Positions 32,201 to 43,141 of a stretch of DNA of 64,000 bases are shown here, one piece after another. Source of the stretch: Perkinsus marinus ATCC 50983 (Eukaryota; Perkinsozoa; Perkinsida; Perkinsidae); the NCBI RefSeq assembly GCF_000006405.1, contig NW_003201384.1, positions 174,728-238,727 on the forward strand, read 5' to 3'. Under the pieces are notes generated by a model. It had not been told where the DNA came from. It ran no database searches and was given only the letters and a program-made list of their open reading frames with translations. Position numbers and translations under genes: made by a program. Numbering within the stretch: the stretch's first letter is position 1; every line of letters begins with the position of its first letter.

Positions 32201-34798
32201 CTAATCCTACTACACTAGTTTTAATACTAGCACTGTATTACACTGGTAATACACTTCAAGTAGTTGAAATGAGAGTTAATTGTAGTAGTGCTACTATGAA
32301 ATACTACTAGCGACTTGCTATTTGTATGAGTACTTATAATACTAATACACTACTGTAAGCACTGTAGGTTTGATACTAGCAGTAGTAAGACACTCAGTTG
32401 TAATGAGAATCAATTGTAATACACTTGAATGAATATTCACTACTGATTGCAGTAATAGAATAGTACTGGTAAAATTAGTAGGAATTAGGTTTTCTCATTA
32501 TTATAAGCTTACATATTTCTTGTTGGAATTTCAGCTCGAAATTTCCAGGACCTAGTTGACGACTCGAAATACTGAAATTTCTACTACAAGTTTGAATGCA
32601 TTATATTGTTATTCATTCAATATCGTATTTGAAATCGATAGTTTCAGTACATCCTTCTGTTTGAACTTGAAATATTCTCAAGATTGTCTGTAGTGTTGTC
32701 CTTGTGGTTTGTCGGTTTTTCTATCAGAATTTCACATTCGCCTCAGGTGCAGCTGAGGATCCTCCTCAAGGCAACTATCAGTCACATACGACTCTAATAG
32801 GAACACCAGGTGAGCAACTCTCTATCACCTACAATGATGAAGCCGTGCTGGTTTTAGATAGTAGGGCCCGATCTGTATCGGCAGTAGGGGAGAGGACACC
32901 ATTAAGGGAGCAACTACAGTACGCTTTGGAAGTTAGCAGTATCATGTGTGGTAATAGTGTTACTGTTCATCTGCTCTCGTGTTGATGTACTACTCTAACT
33001 CAGCGAAAAGTGATAGTTGGTGGAATATATGTTCGCTTTCCACCTCAGCTGAGTCTGGGTAGTTTTTCTGAGTAATTATAGAAGTTATATACAAATAGGG
33101 TAGAAGTGTACAGAAACCAACGAAAAATGTCAGCAAATTTGCCCAGAATTTCCATGTTGTAGTCATAATAGTTAGGCTCTTATCTAGTCCATTATCATGA
33201 CCACTTATACGATAGACTTTTCATAGCGGCAGTTTACAGTGTTGTTCACTTATTTCAGCCCGCACAGCAGTATTAATCTCGAAGTTGGACGGTTGGTTCG
33301 ACGCGAATCCTGAGATAACAGTTCCCGCACCACGACGACAATCTATGGAAGAGGAGTTGGCCAGTCCGGACGATGATAGTAGCGGTTCGGAAACTTGGGT
33401 GAGAAGTGACTACTTCTCTAGTTTGGATAGTTATATTCTTTTACTTTTCCTGGACAAAAATGTAGTTATATTTGCAGACCAAAGCGACCAGCACATTCTC
33501 GTTATGTGTCTTCTATTCCGGGATTATTGATAGTGAACAACTTGTCACTATCATAGTCTCGAAAGGTTACTTTAATACTGTTGAATTTCCATTCCTGAGC
33601 AGTTACACTATACCAACGTGTGTAGGTCCCTGAGAGGCCTTCAACGGCATACGTCCACCGTACGGGCTACACATCAACAATGGCCCTCCCAGATGGGTCC
33701 AATCAATATATGGTAGAGTACTCAATTGATGGTTGTCAGTTTGTTGGAATGTGAGACTAGGTTCAACCATCCGAGTTGCAACGTACTCCCTCGGTGCCTG
33801 CGGGGACTACCACTACTTCGGTGTTCGCAAGGTGAGTTGGGTTAGTGATGGAATAGTGGTCCACACGCAAACTGGGAATCGAATATCTCGAAAACTCAAT
33901 AGTTTTTCCCTAGAAGGACATTATTATTACCATCCGGGAAAGTCCACGGTGGAAATTCGTCATTTTCGAGCGCCCCGTTCTAATACAGGGCTTTCTTTTT
34001 TCTGGTGGTTTTTCATCGGATCGGTCCTCTGTGTAGGATGCCACCGACTCTGAGAGCAAATCCAATGTTCACGAGAAGGATGGACCTAGAAAGGCCCTAC
34101 ACTTATCGCTAGCCTGAAGGATGGCCATAACATCATGCGTTGTTCTAAGAGTGGTGTATTTGGCTGACCGTTTTGGGTTATAGTGTCAATGAAATTCATG
34201 AGAAAATACGCACATGGTCAACATTTGCTATATGGGCAAGAGAAAAGCACTCGTAGTCTCGAATCGACCTTGACTACGGGAGTGTCTTCTTCCCAGTGTG
34301 GGAGAATATACGCATGATCAACTACATCGGTGTCGGTGACAATATGGAAATCTCGAGGAAATTTGGGGAAATTCTCATTGGTTTCTTAACACACTTGTAC
34401 CGTTATTCGTATATAAACTTCTTTAATCAGCGAGGAGACTCCTGAGCTCAGCTGAGCAGAGCGATCATATATCGAGGGTGCTACATTCGAACACAAACCC
34501 TTATCGAGAGTGTTGTGTTGGACACACTATGTGACGCACAGGCGAGCGTCGCTCAGTTGAGCTTATCATGGACGTTTACGGTACCGCTGAACTAGCGCGG
34601 TTCACCGCAGTACCGGAGACTCTCGAGGTTGGGGTCTGACACGAATGTATCATACCACACTTCTTTCAGATCTCGGATGATGGGCGGTCCGATCTGTCTA
34701 CTGAGAGGTGGAATTCTGACGATGAACCTCCAGTTGAGAAGGTCAACGATAGGATGGTCATCAGTCGTGATGGTCGGTCGGTCCGCGCCGCGGAGTAA
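29263..34798 (+). CDS. Coiled-coil protein with acidic C-terminus
   Basis: Exon 1 starts at ATG 29263 and ends at GTATCA after TQL. Later blocks: 29568-29638 (Ser-rich), about 29683-29812 (WSKQLREENNKLQLTR), about 30657-30759 (LKSRLEAEQHAMEKLSGQTK...), about 31090-31218 (NEELNVAEEAARVALIESIG...), about 31646-31744 (TDADDEFWAALRQQINNIDN), about 32733-32812, about 33260-33398 (Ser/Asp-rich, SPDDDSSGSETW), about 33627-33840, about 34038-34090, and 34670-34798 (DDEPPVEKVNDRMVISRDGR, stop TAA). Heptad-like helices in the middle blocks suggest a coiled coil. No enzyme motif is seen. At least four introns contain MITE-A copies, stretching the gene to 5.5 kb. Some phases (for example at 29683) do not close, so the model is provisional. 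Confidence 0.5.
29384..29556 (-). repeat. MITE-A copy 6
   Basis: Reverse orientation: ATGTGTGGGAAAATATGCAC, GTGTGTTGATGACAATATG, TGAGCTCAGCTGAGGAAAGC, then CATATATTCCTCCATTACT. Intron of the coiled-coil gene. Confidence 0.75.
31499..31642 (+). repeat. MITE-A copy 7
   Basis: TTGGAGGAATATATATATTC, TTCCTCAGCTGAGCTC, ATTGTCACCAACACATGTAG, TCAACCATGTGCATG. The 3' end is cut short just before the next exon of the coiled-coil gene. Confidence 0.75.
31820..32700. other. AT-rich intron of coiled-coil gene, ACT/AGT-rich
   Basis: An 880-bp stretch rich in TACTA, AGTAGT and ACTAGT words (for example 32170-32400), giving many short palindromes. It contains a run of T at 31938-31947. No open frame of note. 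Confidence 0.5.
33014..33172 (+). repeat. MITE-A copy 8
   Basis: GTTGGTGGAATATATGTTCG, CCTCAGCTGAG, then GTAGAAGTGTACAGAAACCA and TTCCATGTTGTAGTCATAAT. Degraded at the 3' end. Intron of the coiled-coil gene. Confidence 0.65.
33505..33580 (+). repeat. Dispersed repeat C, copy 3
   Basis: TCTATTCCGGGATTATTGAT, GAACAACTTGTCACTATCAT, TCTCGAAAGGTTACTTTA. Closely matches 14335-14465. Confidence 0.65.
34297..34492 (-). repeat. MITE-A copy 9
   Basis: Reverse orientation: CAGTGTGGGAGAATATACGC, GTGTCGGTGACAATATGGAA, TTCGTATATAAACTTC, CTGAGCTCAGCTGAGCAGAG. Intron of the coiled-coil gene. A shorter fragment (GAGAAAATACGCACATGGTC) lies just before at about 34200-34222. Confidence 0.75.
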
Positions 34799-35040
34799 AG
34801 ATTCACCTCAGCGAAAAATGGTACCAAATTTGATGTCTGTTTGAGGCACTCTAATTTCCTTGGAATGCGGTCAACGCACAGTTGAGTGCGTGACCCGAGT
34901 ATAGCGCACGAATAAGCTAATAACGAGCCTACTTGTTGTCGTTCTTGGAGTATAGCGTCCTCTGATTGACAGCAAGTAGTGTAACAATACTCCGATCAGT
35001 GTCGTACGAGGTTCATTGATACGCATTGTGTTGAAGGTCG

Positions 35041-35501
35041 GTGTGCACGGCGATAGCGGTATGGACAGACCGGGGAGATATGACAGGGTCCGCATCAAGT
35101 AGGCTGACCGTGTACGAGGATGAGGAGAAGGAGGAGCCCTGGTGGAGTTGTAGGTTCATGGATATATCATCGCACTGTGAAGAGTTCACTTCACTCGAGG
35201 CGGCTACCTGGGCGGACCGAGGTGAAGGTCTCGAGTTCGAAGTCGGCAGCTGTGATCCCCGAATACCCAGCGCTATCGACGTTGGAGTCAGGTGAGGCGG
35301 CAACTACTGCTACTACCACTACTCTTATACTGTGCACTTCACCCATTTTCTCGTGTCACTATTGAGCTGCCATCGCGGAGAGGGAGCTACATATACGAGC
35401 AATTTCCTCTGTTTTGGACGCTTTGATTCACGACGAGCCATACCCGAAGGCCATATCCTATGCCAAGGAAATCTGCAGTTGCACGAACGAAGTCTGATTA
35501 A
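35041..35501 (+). CDS. Hypothetical protein, two exons seen
   Basis: The first block, about 35041-35291, reads TAIAVWTDRGDMTGSASSRL... with a Trp/Glu-rich stretch (DEEKEEPWWSCRFMD) and ends at a GTGAGG donor. The second, about 35369-35501, reads ERELHIRAISSVLDALIHDE and ends CTNEV-stop. It is helical and protein-like. Frames near 35690-35780 (ESSRNPAWRLPYDGQEVQGG) may be further exons if the stop is spliced around. No family was recognised. Confidence 0.4.
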
Positions 35502-36367
35502 GCCTAAAGCAGGCATCAGACTATAATCACAACAACAACTGTCACTGCTACTGGGGTTAAGGAGAGAGTCTAGCCAGGCGTTTTTATATGTAGCTTGCCT
35601 CGCTAATGCGACCAGATTCGTATTTCACTGATCCTCATGATGAGGTGCAATATCAACTAGGTACATGACGGTCGGATCGGTGTGCAGGATAGAGTCGTCT
35701 CGTAATCCGGCTTGGAGGCTGCCTTATGATGGACAGGAGGTGCAGGGAGGATGGGATGAAAATCGACCTACTAGGAAAAGGTAACAAACGTGTTGTTAGG
35801 TCTCGACCTGTGAGGGGCGTGCTCGATGGTGAATATTCAAGTCGTGAACGGACGCTATCGACTTCGCAATGTTGTGGTATTGATTCTATGGCAAGTTGGT
35901 ATCCTTCCGAAGGACTCCTTGGTGACTCCACCGACTTCGTCCTGTGCTGATCTGACTTTCTTCTGTGGCGAATAGAAATCAAATGTTTGGAAAATGAATA
36001 TCTCTGTGAATGGCTTTCTTGGTAGAAAACCGACTTCAGAATCTATCTCAGCGATGTTAATTGCATAATAAAGCTCAAACAGCTCATCGTAATCAGTGTT
36101 ACCCAGTCAGCGCCAGAGAATTCCACCCGTGCATGCCAATCATTATCAGTGTCATCATTCTGCACGAAGGGGACTTCACAAACGTCGCGACAGAAAACGA
36201 CAGAAAACATATTTTCATCCAAAGTGATATTTACAGCGCAGAATCTATCTCGGCGATGTTATTTGCATAATAAAGCTCAAGCAGCTCATCGCAATCATTG
36301 TTACCAAGTCAACGCTGAAGAATTCTACTCGTGTCTGACATCACTGCAATCCTGTAGGTTCCAGTTT

Positions 36368-38851
36368 ATGGCATCTCCTCCTCGCCCTTCGAGCGACACG
36401 ATCAATACTGATCAGCCTGTGGTCTACATCATACACCTTGAGGGGGTTGATAGATGCTACGTCCTCCATGAAGACGGCCTTGTGCGGAGATGGGTATCCA
36501 TCTTCCCCCTCGATTTACCATGCGGTACTCTCTATCTAGGTCCTCCGCAGGCGGGACCCTCGCAGGGCTTGGAAAGCGCCCCCGAAGGTTGGAGACAAGG
36601 TTGCGATTGTTGTGGTAAGTCCTTGGTCAGAAGTAGCCTCATTCAACTTGGCTGATTTTGTCTCGGCATCTTTATCGAACGACACCATAATATCCTCATA
36701 GTTATATTATTTATTATTATCAGCATATACGTACCCCTAGGGATCAGCAGATTTGAGGTTTCAATCCATAGGAGCGACTTGACCACTCGGGTGCCGTGTG
36801 TCATTCACATGACCGAAGCGATATACATATATTCTGTGGGTATCATCATGGCGATCGCGCCAACATATCTTCCTCGAAACCGTTATCGTTTCGGATGCTC
36901 ATGACCGCCGCGAACTATACCCAAACTACAGACTCCTTTTCTGATCTATTCGCTTCACCTATCCATTGTTGCGCTATTACCAATGGATAAGCAGAGCCGC
37001 AAGCAGAGAATGCGTGAGCAACAGTGTCGGTTGTAATGTACGTTATATATTGTATAATGACGAATGTAGTGAACGCTGTTATTCTCTTGTGTGTCAGGAT
37101 GGTGGCAAAGTAGAGGAGAGAGTATTAGAAAACTCTTATCTGGATAGAGTTATCACGACTATGAGGGTGAGTATCTTCTGACCATCACTAGCATCGTTCT
37201 GTTGTTAGATCGGGGAGAAAGCGAGAATTACAATCCTTGTGCCTGGGCATGAGAAGTCTGTTGATGAACTCGAGCTCATCGATGTACTTCGCGTATTCCC
37301 GTTGTTATCAGAAGGCCTCTTTATGAGAGGTACTCGCACACAGCTGGGTGGTCTCCCCCCGAGATGACAAAATCCGTTTACTTGACAAGCAGGAAATGTA
37401 TCAGAGCATGGGCCTGCCCTTGGGTAGTCGCATTACTATGGGATACGCGCGAACTCGATGTAAAGGTCGATCGTTGATGGTCGAGGAAGGCTCGAAGGTC
37501 ACTGTTGGTATCATGGGAGCTCCTGGTGTAGAGGCAGTGGTCTTACAGTGGATGTGAGGACATCCTGTCATTGCTGGGAATATTCGTGGCTTGAGCGGTT
37601 TGGTACCTCGAGCGTGATTCCCTTCTTGTCAGATGCGGGTGTTACTGTGTGCATCCAATCTTCGATGCCATGGTCCGATCCATGCGAGTGGGCGAGCGGG
37701 CACTCTTCACAGTGAGCCCATTCACAGGGAAGAGGCCCGATGCTTTTCCTGGAGAGTTTTCCTCGGATAGAAGCGTTGGATCGTTGGAACTCTAGCATCT
37801 AGAGAGTCTTCGTATCCGCTGAGATTTGTGGCCCTAACTGAATCGCCGGCTACGTTCGACTTTATTCTGAATATCACACGGGACAGTATGAGAAGAATTC
37901 TCTTTATTTTCGTCAGCCTGGTGAAGGAATCGATCGAGAATACCTATGCGATAAGAGGTTGTGTGTCAATGGCGAGCTGGAGCCTCCCATAGTCCTCAAT
38001 ACGGGTACGAGTATGGAGGAGGCCATCTCCAAGTCTGTTGATACATGCTCCGGTGAAGTACAGAGGCTCTCGGCTGTGGAGGAAAGAGGACAACTATTGA
38101 GTGAATTTGACTTCGCGTCTTGCGAGATGGTGCTCATATCCGTTGATGAAGAGGAAAACGAGGCTTGCAATGAAGGTGAGAGGCAGCAGCCTCATTGTCC
38201 CATCAGTCCATTCTGGTAGCCGTGTTGCGACGATCAAGACTAAGGAAGAATACGGGGAATCGTCTGTTGGCAGTTGGTGCGCCGAGCGAGGCTCGATCAG
38301 AGTAGGCGTCTGGTCGGTCACTTGATTGATCGGTACGCGAGGTACATGAAGGCTCTTAGCACGCTGAGGTTGATGCAGAGACCTCCTTTGGAGGAACCAT
38401 CTGATGAGGAGAAGGCTCTGGAGCTCGCTGTGGGTATGCGCCTCAAATTTGGGACTCATATTAAATGCAGGTTGTCCTCAATCTCGCCCTCCTTTGTTTG
38501 AAGCAGGCAGACTATTCCGAGGGTCAACTATTCGCGACGCGGGCGAGAGAAATCGATCCAGACAACATCAAGGCTAGGTATGGAGAGATTGTCGGTTGGG
38601 GAGTCTTCAACTGCGTCTCAGATACCGATTGGCGTTGGCGTTAGTGGAACAGCATAAACAGACGGATGAGGCAGTGGGCATCCTCAAGGTGATGATCGAT
38701 GGTAGGTTCTCTTATCACGCCTGAACGTGAGTGTCAGGGAATTTTGGAGGAATGCTCTGAGGCACGAAGCTTGCTTCATCGACTTAAGAAGGACATGCAG
38801 GAAGATCGTAAGAGAGAAGAAAATCTTTTCAAGTCCATGTTTCGAGCCTAA
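36368..38851 (+). CDS. FKBP-type immunophilin with TPR region
   Basis: Likely start ATG 36368 (MASPPRPSSDTINTDQPVVY). Coding blocks: 36368 to about 36614; about 36960-37030; about 37098-37168 (SYLDRVITTMRIGEKARITI); about 37208-37332; about 37345-37557; about 37640-37795 (FDAMVRSMRVGERALFTVSP); about 37850-38175; about 38310-38468 (EKALELAVGMRLKFG); about 38472-38575; about 38620-38700; and 38746-38851. The repeated 'aV.sMr.GErA.ft' pattern marks two FKBP-like folds. VVLNLALLCLKQADYSEGQL...REIDPDNIKARYG is a plain TPR, followed by RYRLALALVEQHKQTDEAVG. The C-terminus is charged (KKDMQEDRKREENLFK). The layout resembles large FKBPs (FKBP51/52) that bind Hsp90 through TPRs. Whether the peptidyl-prolyl active sites are intact cannot be judged. 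Exon borders are approximate. Confidence 0.6.
36741..36812 (-). repeat. tRNA-like segment (class II type)
   Basis: On the minus strand: GGCACCCGAGTGGTCAAG (A-box/D-arm like tRNA-Ser/Leu), then GGATTGAAACCTCAAATC. The acceptor stem does not pair well and no good B-box follows, so it is a relic at best. Located in an intron of the FKBP gene, antisense. Confidence 0.4.
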
Positions 38852-40290
38852 CTCAATTGTTCCTTGTTGGGATTATGCCGCCATGAACAGAGCGCATTGC
38901 CAATACGGTGTTGATGTCCGGTGCCTCCTGTCGTTCCCTTGTGTAAACACGACCCGACACTAGCTGGAGAGATGCGAACCAATTTGGTCGAAGCATTTAC
39001 GTTTGGTTCAACCAAACGTAAATGCTCAAGATCAACAGTACGGAATGTTTCCTATGCTCAAACCCTTGTACGCAAGCACAAGGAGAAAGTCTGTACGCAT
39101 GTACAAAAAGGTGACGCTTAGTCCAAAGTGTTAGAGGCTCCACATCCGACACGAAGGTAATTGTACATCCTAGCCTTCGTGGATAGTATTAATACTGACC
39201 TTGATAGTGCGGGAAAACTAGTAGTTGAGGGATATATATAAGTTTCCAGTCATTCTCCTGCCAGCCAACGTCTCGGTCGACCACGCAGTCTTTCATACGG
39301 CACTCCTCGCCGTTCTCGTTATTGACAACGACTCAGTGTTGGCTTGTCACAAGTAACCGCCGTTCGTCATTAGATCGAGAGCAAAGAGAGCTCCCCGATG
39401 GATTATGTTGAGATCTTTTGCGGACGGGAATCCCCTTAGACTTGGATTCTGGTGGTATGTCAATAGGTCGAGGTATGGTATACGAATTTCTGGCGCGGAT
39501 ATGCAAAGCCTTGTGGACCGGGATCGGGGATAAATAAGGGGTCGTGTTGGATTGCATACCTCCAGACTCTCGCTGTCGGGCATCGATCCGAATTATCGTG
39601 TCTCTGTCCCCTGTTGTTCACGCTATAATATCATTTAGCTAGGCTATGGCTATAATGCTTATATGTGTGTATACTCTCTAAGTATGCTTCCTTCCTCATA
39701 CTTATCCCTTGCGTTGTGATATGTCTGATTCTATTGACAACGTAGTTGACATTGCGCGGCGCCTCATTTAGAGCCCTAACACCCAAAATGAAGCCTCAAG
39801 GGCAGCGTTGAGATGCGTTGCTTCACACAAAGACGCGTAAAAGAAGAAGAACGGCGAATAGGTCACTCTCTGGTACACTCGATATTGCAGTCTTTCGGAT
39901 AGTATGGTTCAGATAACCCGTCAACTTACTTGGGGTAGTTGATCAAGCTGTCCATGGAACTCGATGCGGGGGCCAAGTAGTGTCTCTTCTCTATCTTCCC
40001 TCTCACGCCGCATGTTCCGCCGCTCACTTGGTCATTGCCGTCGGCAATTTGCCGAGGAATGAAATCTATGGCTGACCATCATCATCACCATAGATGGAGA
40101 AATAAACACCACTCATTTACATTACACTTAAACTCGTACGCCAGGTATTACAGGGAGAACTTTCCGCATGTGATCATCATATGAATTGATAGTCTGTACC
40201 ATCTATATCCTTCAGGGCTATGTTGAACGTTACTGTGACTTCTAACCCAGACGAAGCAACACGTAGTACTGGGAGAAGAGTATAGCAGAC
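38852..40290. other. Intergenic, no supported gene
   Basis: Contains a perfect 16-bp hairpin at 38992-39026. Otherwise there are only short frames, for example minus 39333-39583 without features. Nothing else recognised. Confidence 0.45.
38992..39026. repeat. Perfect 16-bp hairpin
   Basis: AGCATTTACGTTTGGT, 3-nt loop TCA, then the exact reverse complement ACCAAACGTAAATGCT. Confidence 0.8.
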
Positions 40291-41081
40291 CTAGTCAGTA
40301 GTCATTCCCTTACTATCACGACCATCACTCCCAGCGATAATCCTCGGATCCTTGAGCCGGGCCGGACTGCCCGTGAGCCAGCCCATGACCCTAGACCGCC
40401 AATTGCTGCTGCAAGGACGGTATACGAAACAAGTCTTGGTGTGGCGACCTGTCGAGGTGGGCAAGTACACGCCGCTGTACGGATGAGGAATATACCAGGG
40501 GAAGTCGGGACTGTGACAACACTATAGCCAGCGACCACTCGCCTACCGAGCCAATCATCGCCCTCGATCGTCAATATTAACCTGTTGAATAATTAGACAT
40601 AATTAGAATGGAATAAACTGCAACAGAGATTTTGCGGCATTTCACCTCGGCCAGCCATGAGGGTTGGTCGAACGGTAAGTGAGGGCAAGTGGTAGGTTCC
40701 ACACGATGTCATCCGCTTGGACGCCAATGCTGCTACTAAGGGCACCGCTGCTCAAACGAGGATGCGAAAATTGGCTCATGCCTTGGATGGAACCATGGAC
40801 CTTCCGCATGTAAGCATGCTCATCATCCCAACTAACGTAAACCCACGAGTGTCCAGTCCGGCGTGGCGCTATGAAATGTATATGACACCGCTAGAGGGCC
40901 GTAACCGACCGCACCAACCTGTACCAAAACGCCCAATAACACGCGTGCCTCCTACACGCACCTGAGCGCCGTCGATACAGCCGCTGATGGCCAGGACGAA
41001 TTCTGTGGTCGCCCCAGGCTGCCCAGCACGTACTGATGACGACCTCTGCTGCACACCAACAGATAATCCTGATAGATGCAT
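40291..41081 (-). CDS. B9 domain protein, B9D1 type (ciliary transition zone)
   Basis: B9D1 is part of the MKS/B9 complex that gates the base of cilia and flagella. Start taken at ATG 41081 (MHLSGLSVGVQQRSS). Blocks: TEFVLAISGCIDGAQ, then after a GTGCGT...TACAG intron VGAVGYGPLAVSYTFHSATP-DWTLV (matches the first B9 strands), then ADDIVWNLPLALTYRSTNPH-GWP (family 'WNfPid..fkstNpyGWP'), then LILTIEGDDWLGRRVVAGY, then GVYLPTSTGRHTKTCFVYRP and ...ARLKDPRIIAGSDGRDSKG to the stop at 40291. Order and spacing match animal B9D1 throughout. The GY/GVY join needs a border 1-2 nt off the nearest GT-AG (about 40475-40525). The gene implies a flagellated stage. Confidence 0.75.
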
Positions 41082-41420
41082 ATTGAGACCATCACGATAC
41101 TCAACTAATACTCCCAGCTCCACTAGATGATAGGGATTGTCGCTTATCGATAGGATGAGGGTCTACGGACCCTACAACAGCAGAGCTTGAGCATGCGTGC
41201 ACGACAGCTTTTCCGTGGAGGCCTCACCCGCTTTGACTGTCTGTGAATCCTCGGCCGGGAGAAGCATCAGAATGATGGAGAACTGTATCATACCATACGT
41301 CGAGCAAATTCCCAGCGCATTTTGAATTCACTGTACACAAAACTCAGACAATCTATTTGGTATACAAAGAAAAGGTGTTTCTAACTACTACTACTACTAT
41401 CGCGTGATGGTCCTCAACTT

Positions 41421-42771
41421 CTAGTTGCCTGCGCCCATATCAAAGAGGTAGTTCACAGCAAGCTCCACGTTACCATCGCAGACACGCAAAGCCTCAAGGT
41501 TAGCCGCCCTGTATGAGACGATGATTATAGGCAGTTCATTCAAAGGGGAACTCACGTGTCGACGAAACCCATGGACCGCAACGTCTCCAACTCGCTAGCA
41601 TATCTCTGCTCCAGCTCAGCTTGGTTGGGCGCGGGAATAGCTCCAGCTCCACCACCAGCTAAAAATCATATTGTCATACCGTAAATCTAGCACATCCTAC
41701 ATACCCAGCATCTGAGCCATAAGAGGGTTGTTCTGCATGGCCTGCATCATAGAAGCATAGTCGGGCTGCCCTGAAGTCGCTGGGCCTGCAGACGGAACAC
41801 ATAAAAACGGTTATCAAAACAAATACTACCAGTTGCAGCAGGATTCGGTGGTGCAGTGCTCTGAGCAGGAGTGGTAGTAGTAGGCACCGGGGCTGCGGGA
41901 GCTGGTGCTCCTTGTTGTTGTTGCTGCTGATTGCCAGCCTAAGAGACACCGATATACAATTCTCCTAGGAATGACCATACTACTACTACCATAGCTTGGT
42001 TCAACTGCATCATGGCTTGCATCGTCTGTGGGTTCATCAAAAATCGTAGGAGATCAGGGTTGGACATAATGGCAGCCATTTGGGGGTTCTGAGCCTACCA
42101 AGAGGGCAGCCTATGTCGAATGACAAGGCGCTAGTAGTAGCACTCCTACTACTACCATCATCTGTTGCATCATGGGGTTAGTGGCCATCATCTGCTGTAA
42201 CAATTGAGGATTCTCAGCGAGGGACTAACCAGGGAGGATACACCACCGCTTCGATAACGAGAACAACCACTACCTGCATGGCCTGTTGGACCATAGGACT
42301 TTGCATCATTTGTGACATGACTTGAGGATCTTGCATCATAGCGTTCATACCAGCGCCCATGCCTCCACCAGCACCAGCTCCCTGGGCCATAGCTTGAGCC
42401 ATGGCCTGCTGCATATAGTCATTACTAGGTGCTGTAGGAGCGACCGGAGGAGTGGGAGTTACTGCTGGAGTTGGTTCCACAGGTGTAGGAGCAGGAGCAG
42501 CAGGAGCAGCAGCAGCAGGCGTCGGCTGACTACTGCCAGCAGGAGCAGCGCCCTTGACCAGATGAATTGTATGGCCGCTCTCGATCTTGTGTTGGCCAAC
42601 GGTATCAGCATCCTTCAGAATCCGGCCCTTGTAGATGAGTCTTTGCTGCTCCGCTGGGACTCCGGACTTCTCCACACAACCTTTCTTGACGTCACCAATG
42701 GTGGTCTCAGGGTCGAAGCTCTGCTCAAACGAAGAGCCACCCGAAACCTTGAAAGTGATATTAATAGACAT
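41421..42771 (-). CDS. Ubiquilin/Dsk2-type ubiquitin receptor (350 aa)
   Basis: Shuttle factor that brings ubiquitinated clients to the proteasome. Seven GT-AG exons, all in frame: 42771-42274, 42224-42156, 42094-41990, 41938-41830, 41785-41705, 41658-41556, 41508-41421 (stop TAG), 351 codons with stop. The N-terminus (residues 1-72) is a ubiquitin-like domain (ITFKVSGGSSFEQSFDPETT...RLIYKGRILKD). A Pro/Ala-rich linker follows. Next are Met/Gln-rich STI1 repeats (NAMMQDPQVMSQMMQSPMVQ; LLQQMMATNPMMQQMM; NPDLLRFLMNPQTMQAMMQL). A C-terminal UBA domain closes the protein (YASELETLRSMGFVDTAANL...GNVELAVNYLFD). Introns are 47-61 nt and four of the six start GTAGT, some with internal AGTAGT/ACTACT palindromes. 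The next gene upstream is divergent, sharing about 370 bp. Confidence 0.93.
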
Positions 42772-43141
42772 GTAAGATGATGATTATGAGCAACTATGGT
42801 AATCTCAAAAGGGCATAGTTTCAGAATTTCTCACTGTAAGTGAAACCGATACGAAAATCGGAGTTTTAGTGTAAATTATTGACCATTTTTTCGCATCGTT
42901 AAATTCACGACATTTCCATCGAAAATTAACTCATTTCTAGTCAGCGTTCGATACAAAGAACTGAGCCACATGGAATCAGAAGAACGCAACTGTTAGACGC
43001 GCCTCTGACGACCGGAATAGCCTTGAGCAAATGGATCATCGATTTTTTTGAGTCCGCTAGGAGCGCGTCACGCGCCACATAAATACGCGCGCGCCAAGTA
43101 CGATATCACCATCACTAGAAGGTTGCCAACTTTTATTGAAG

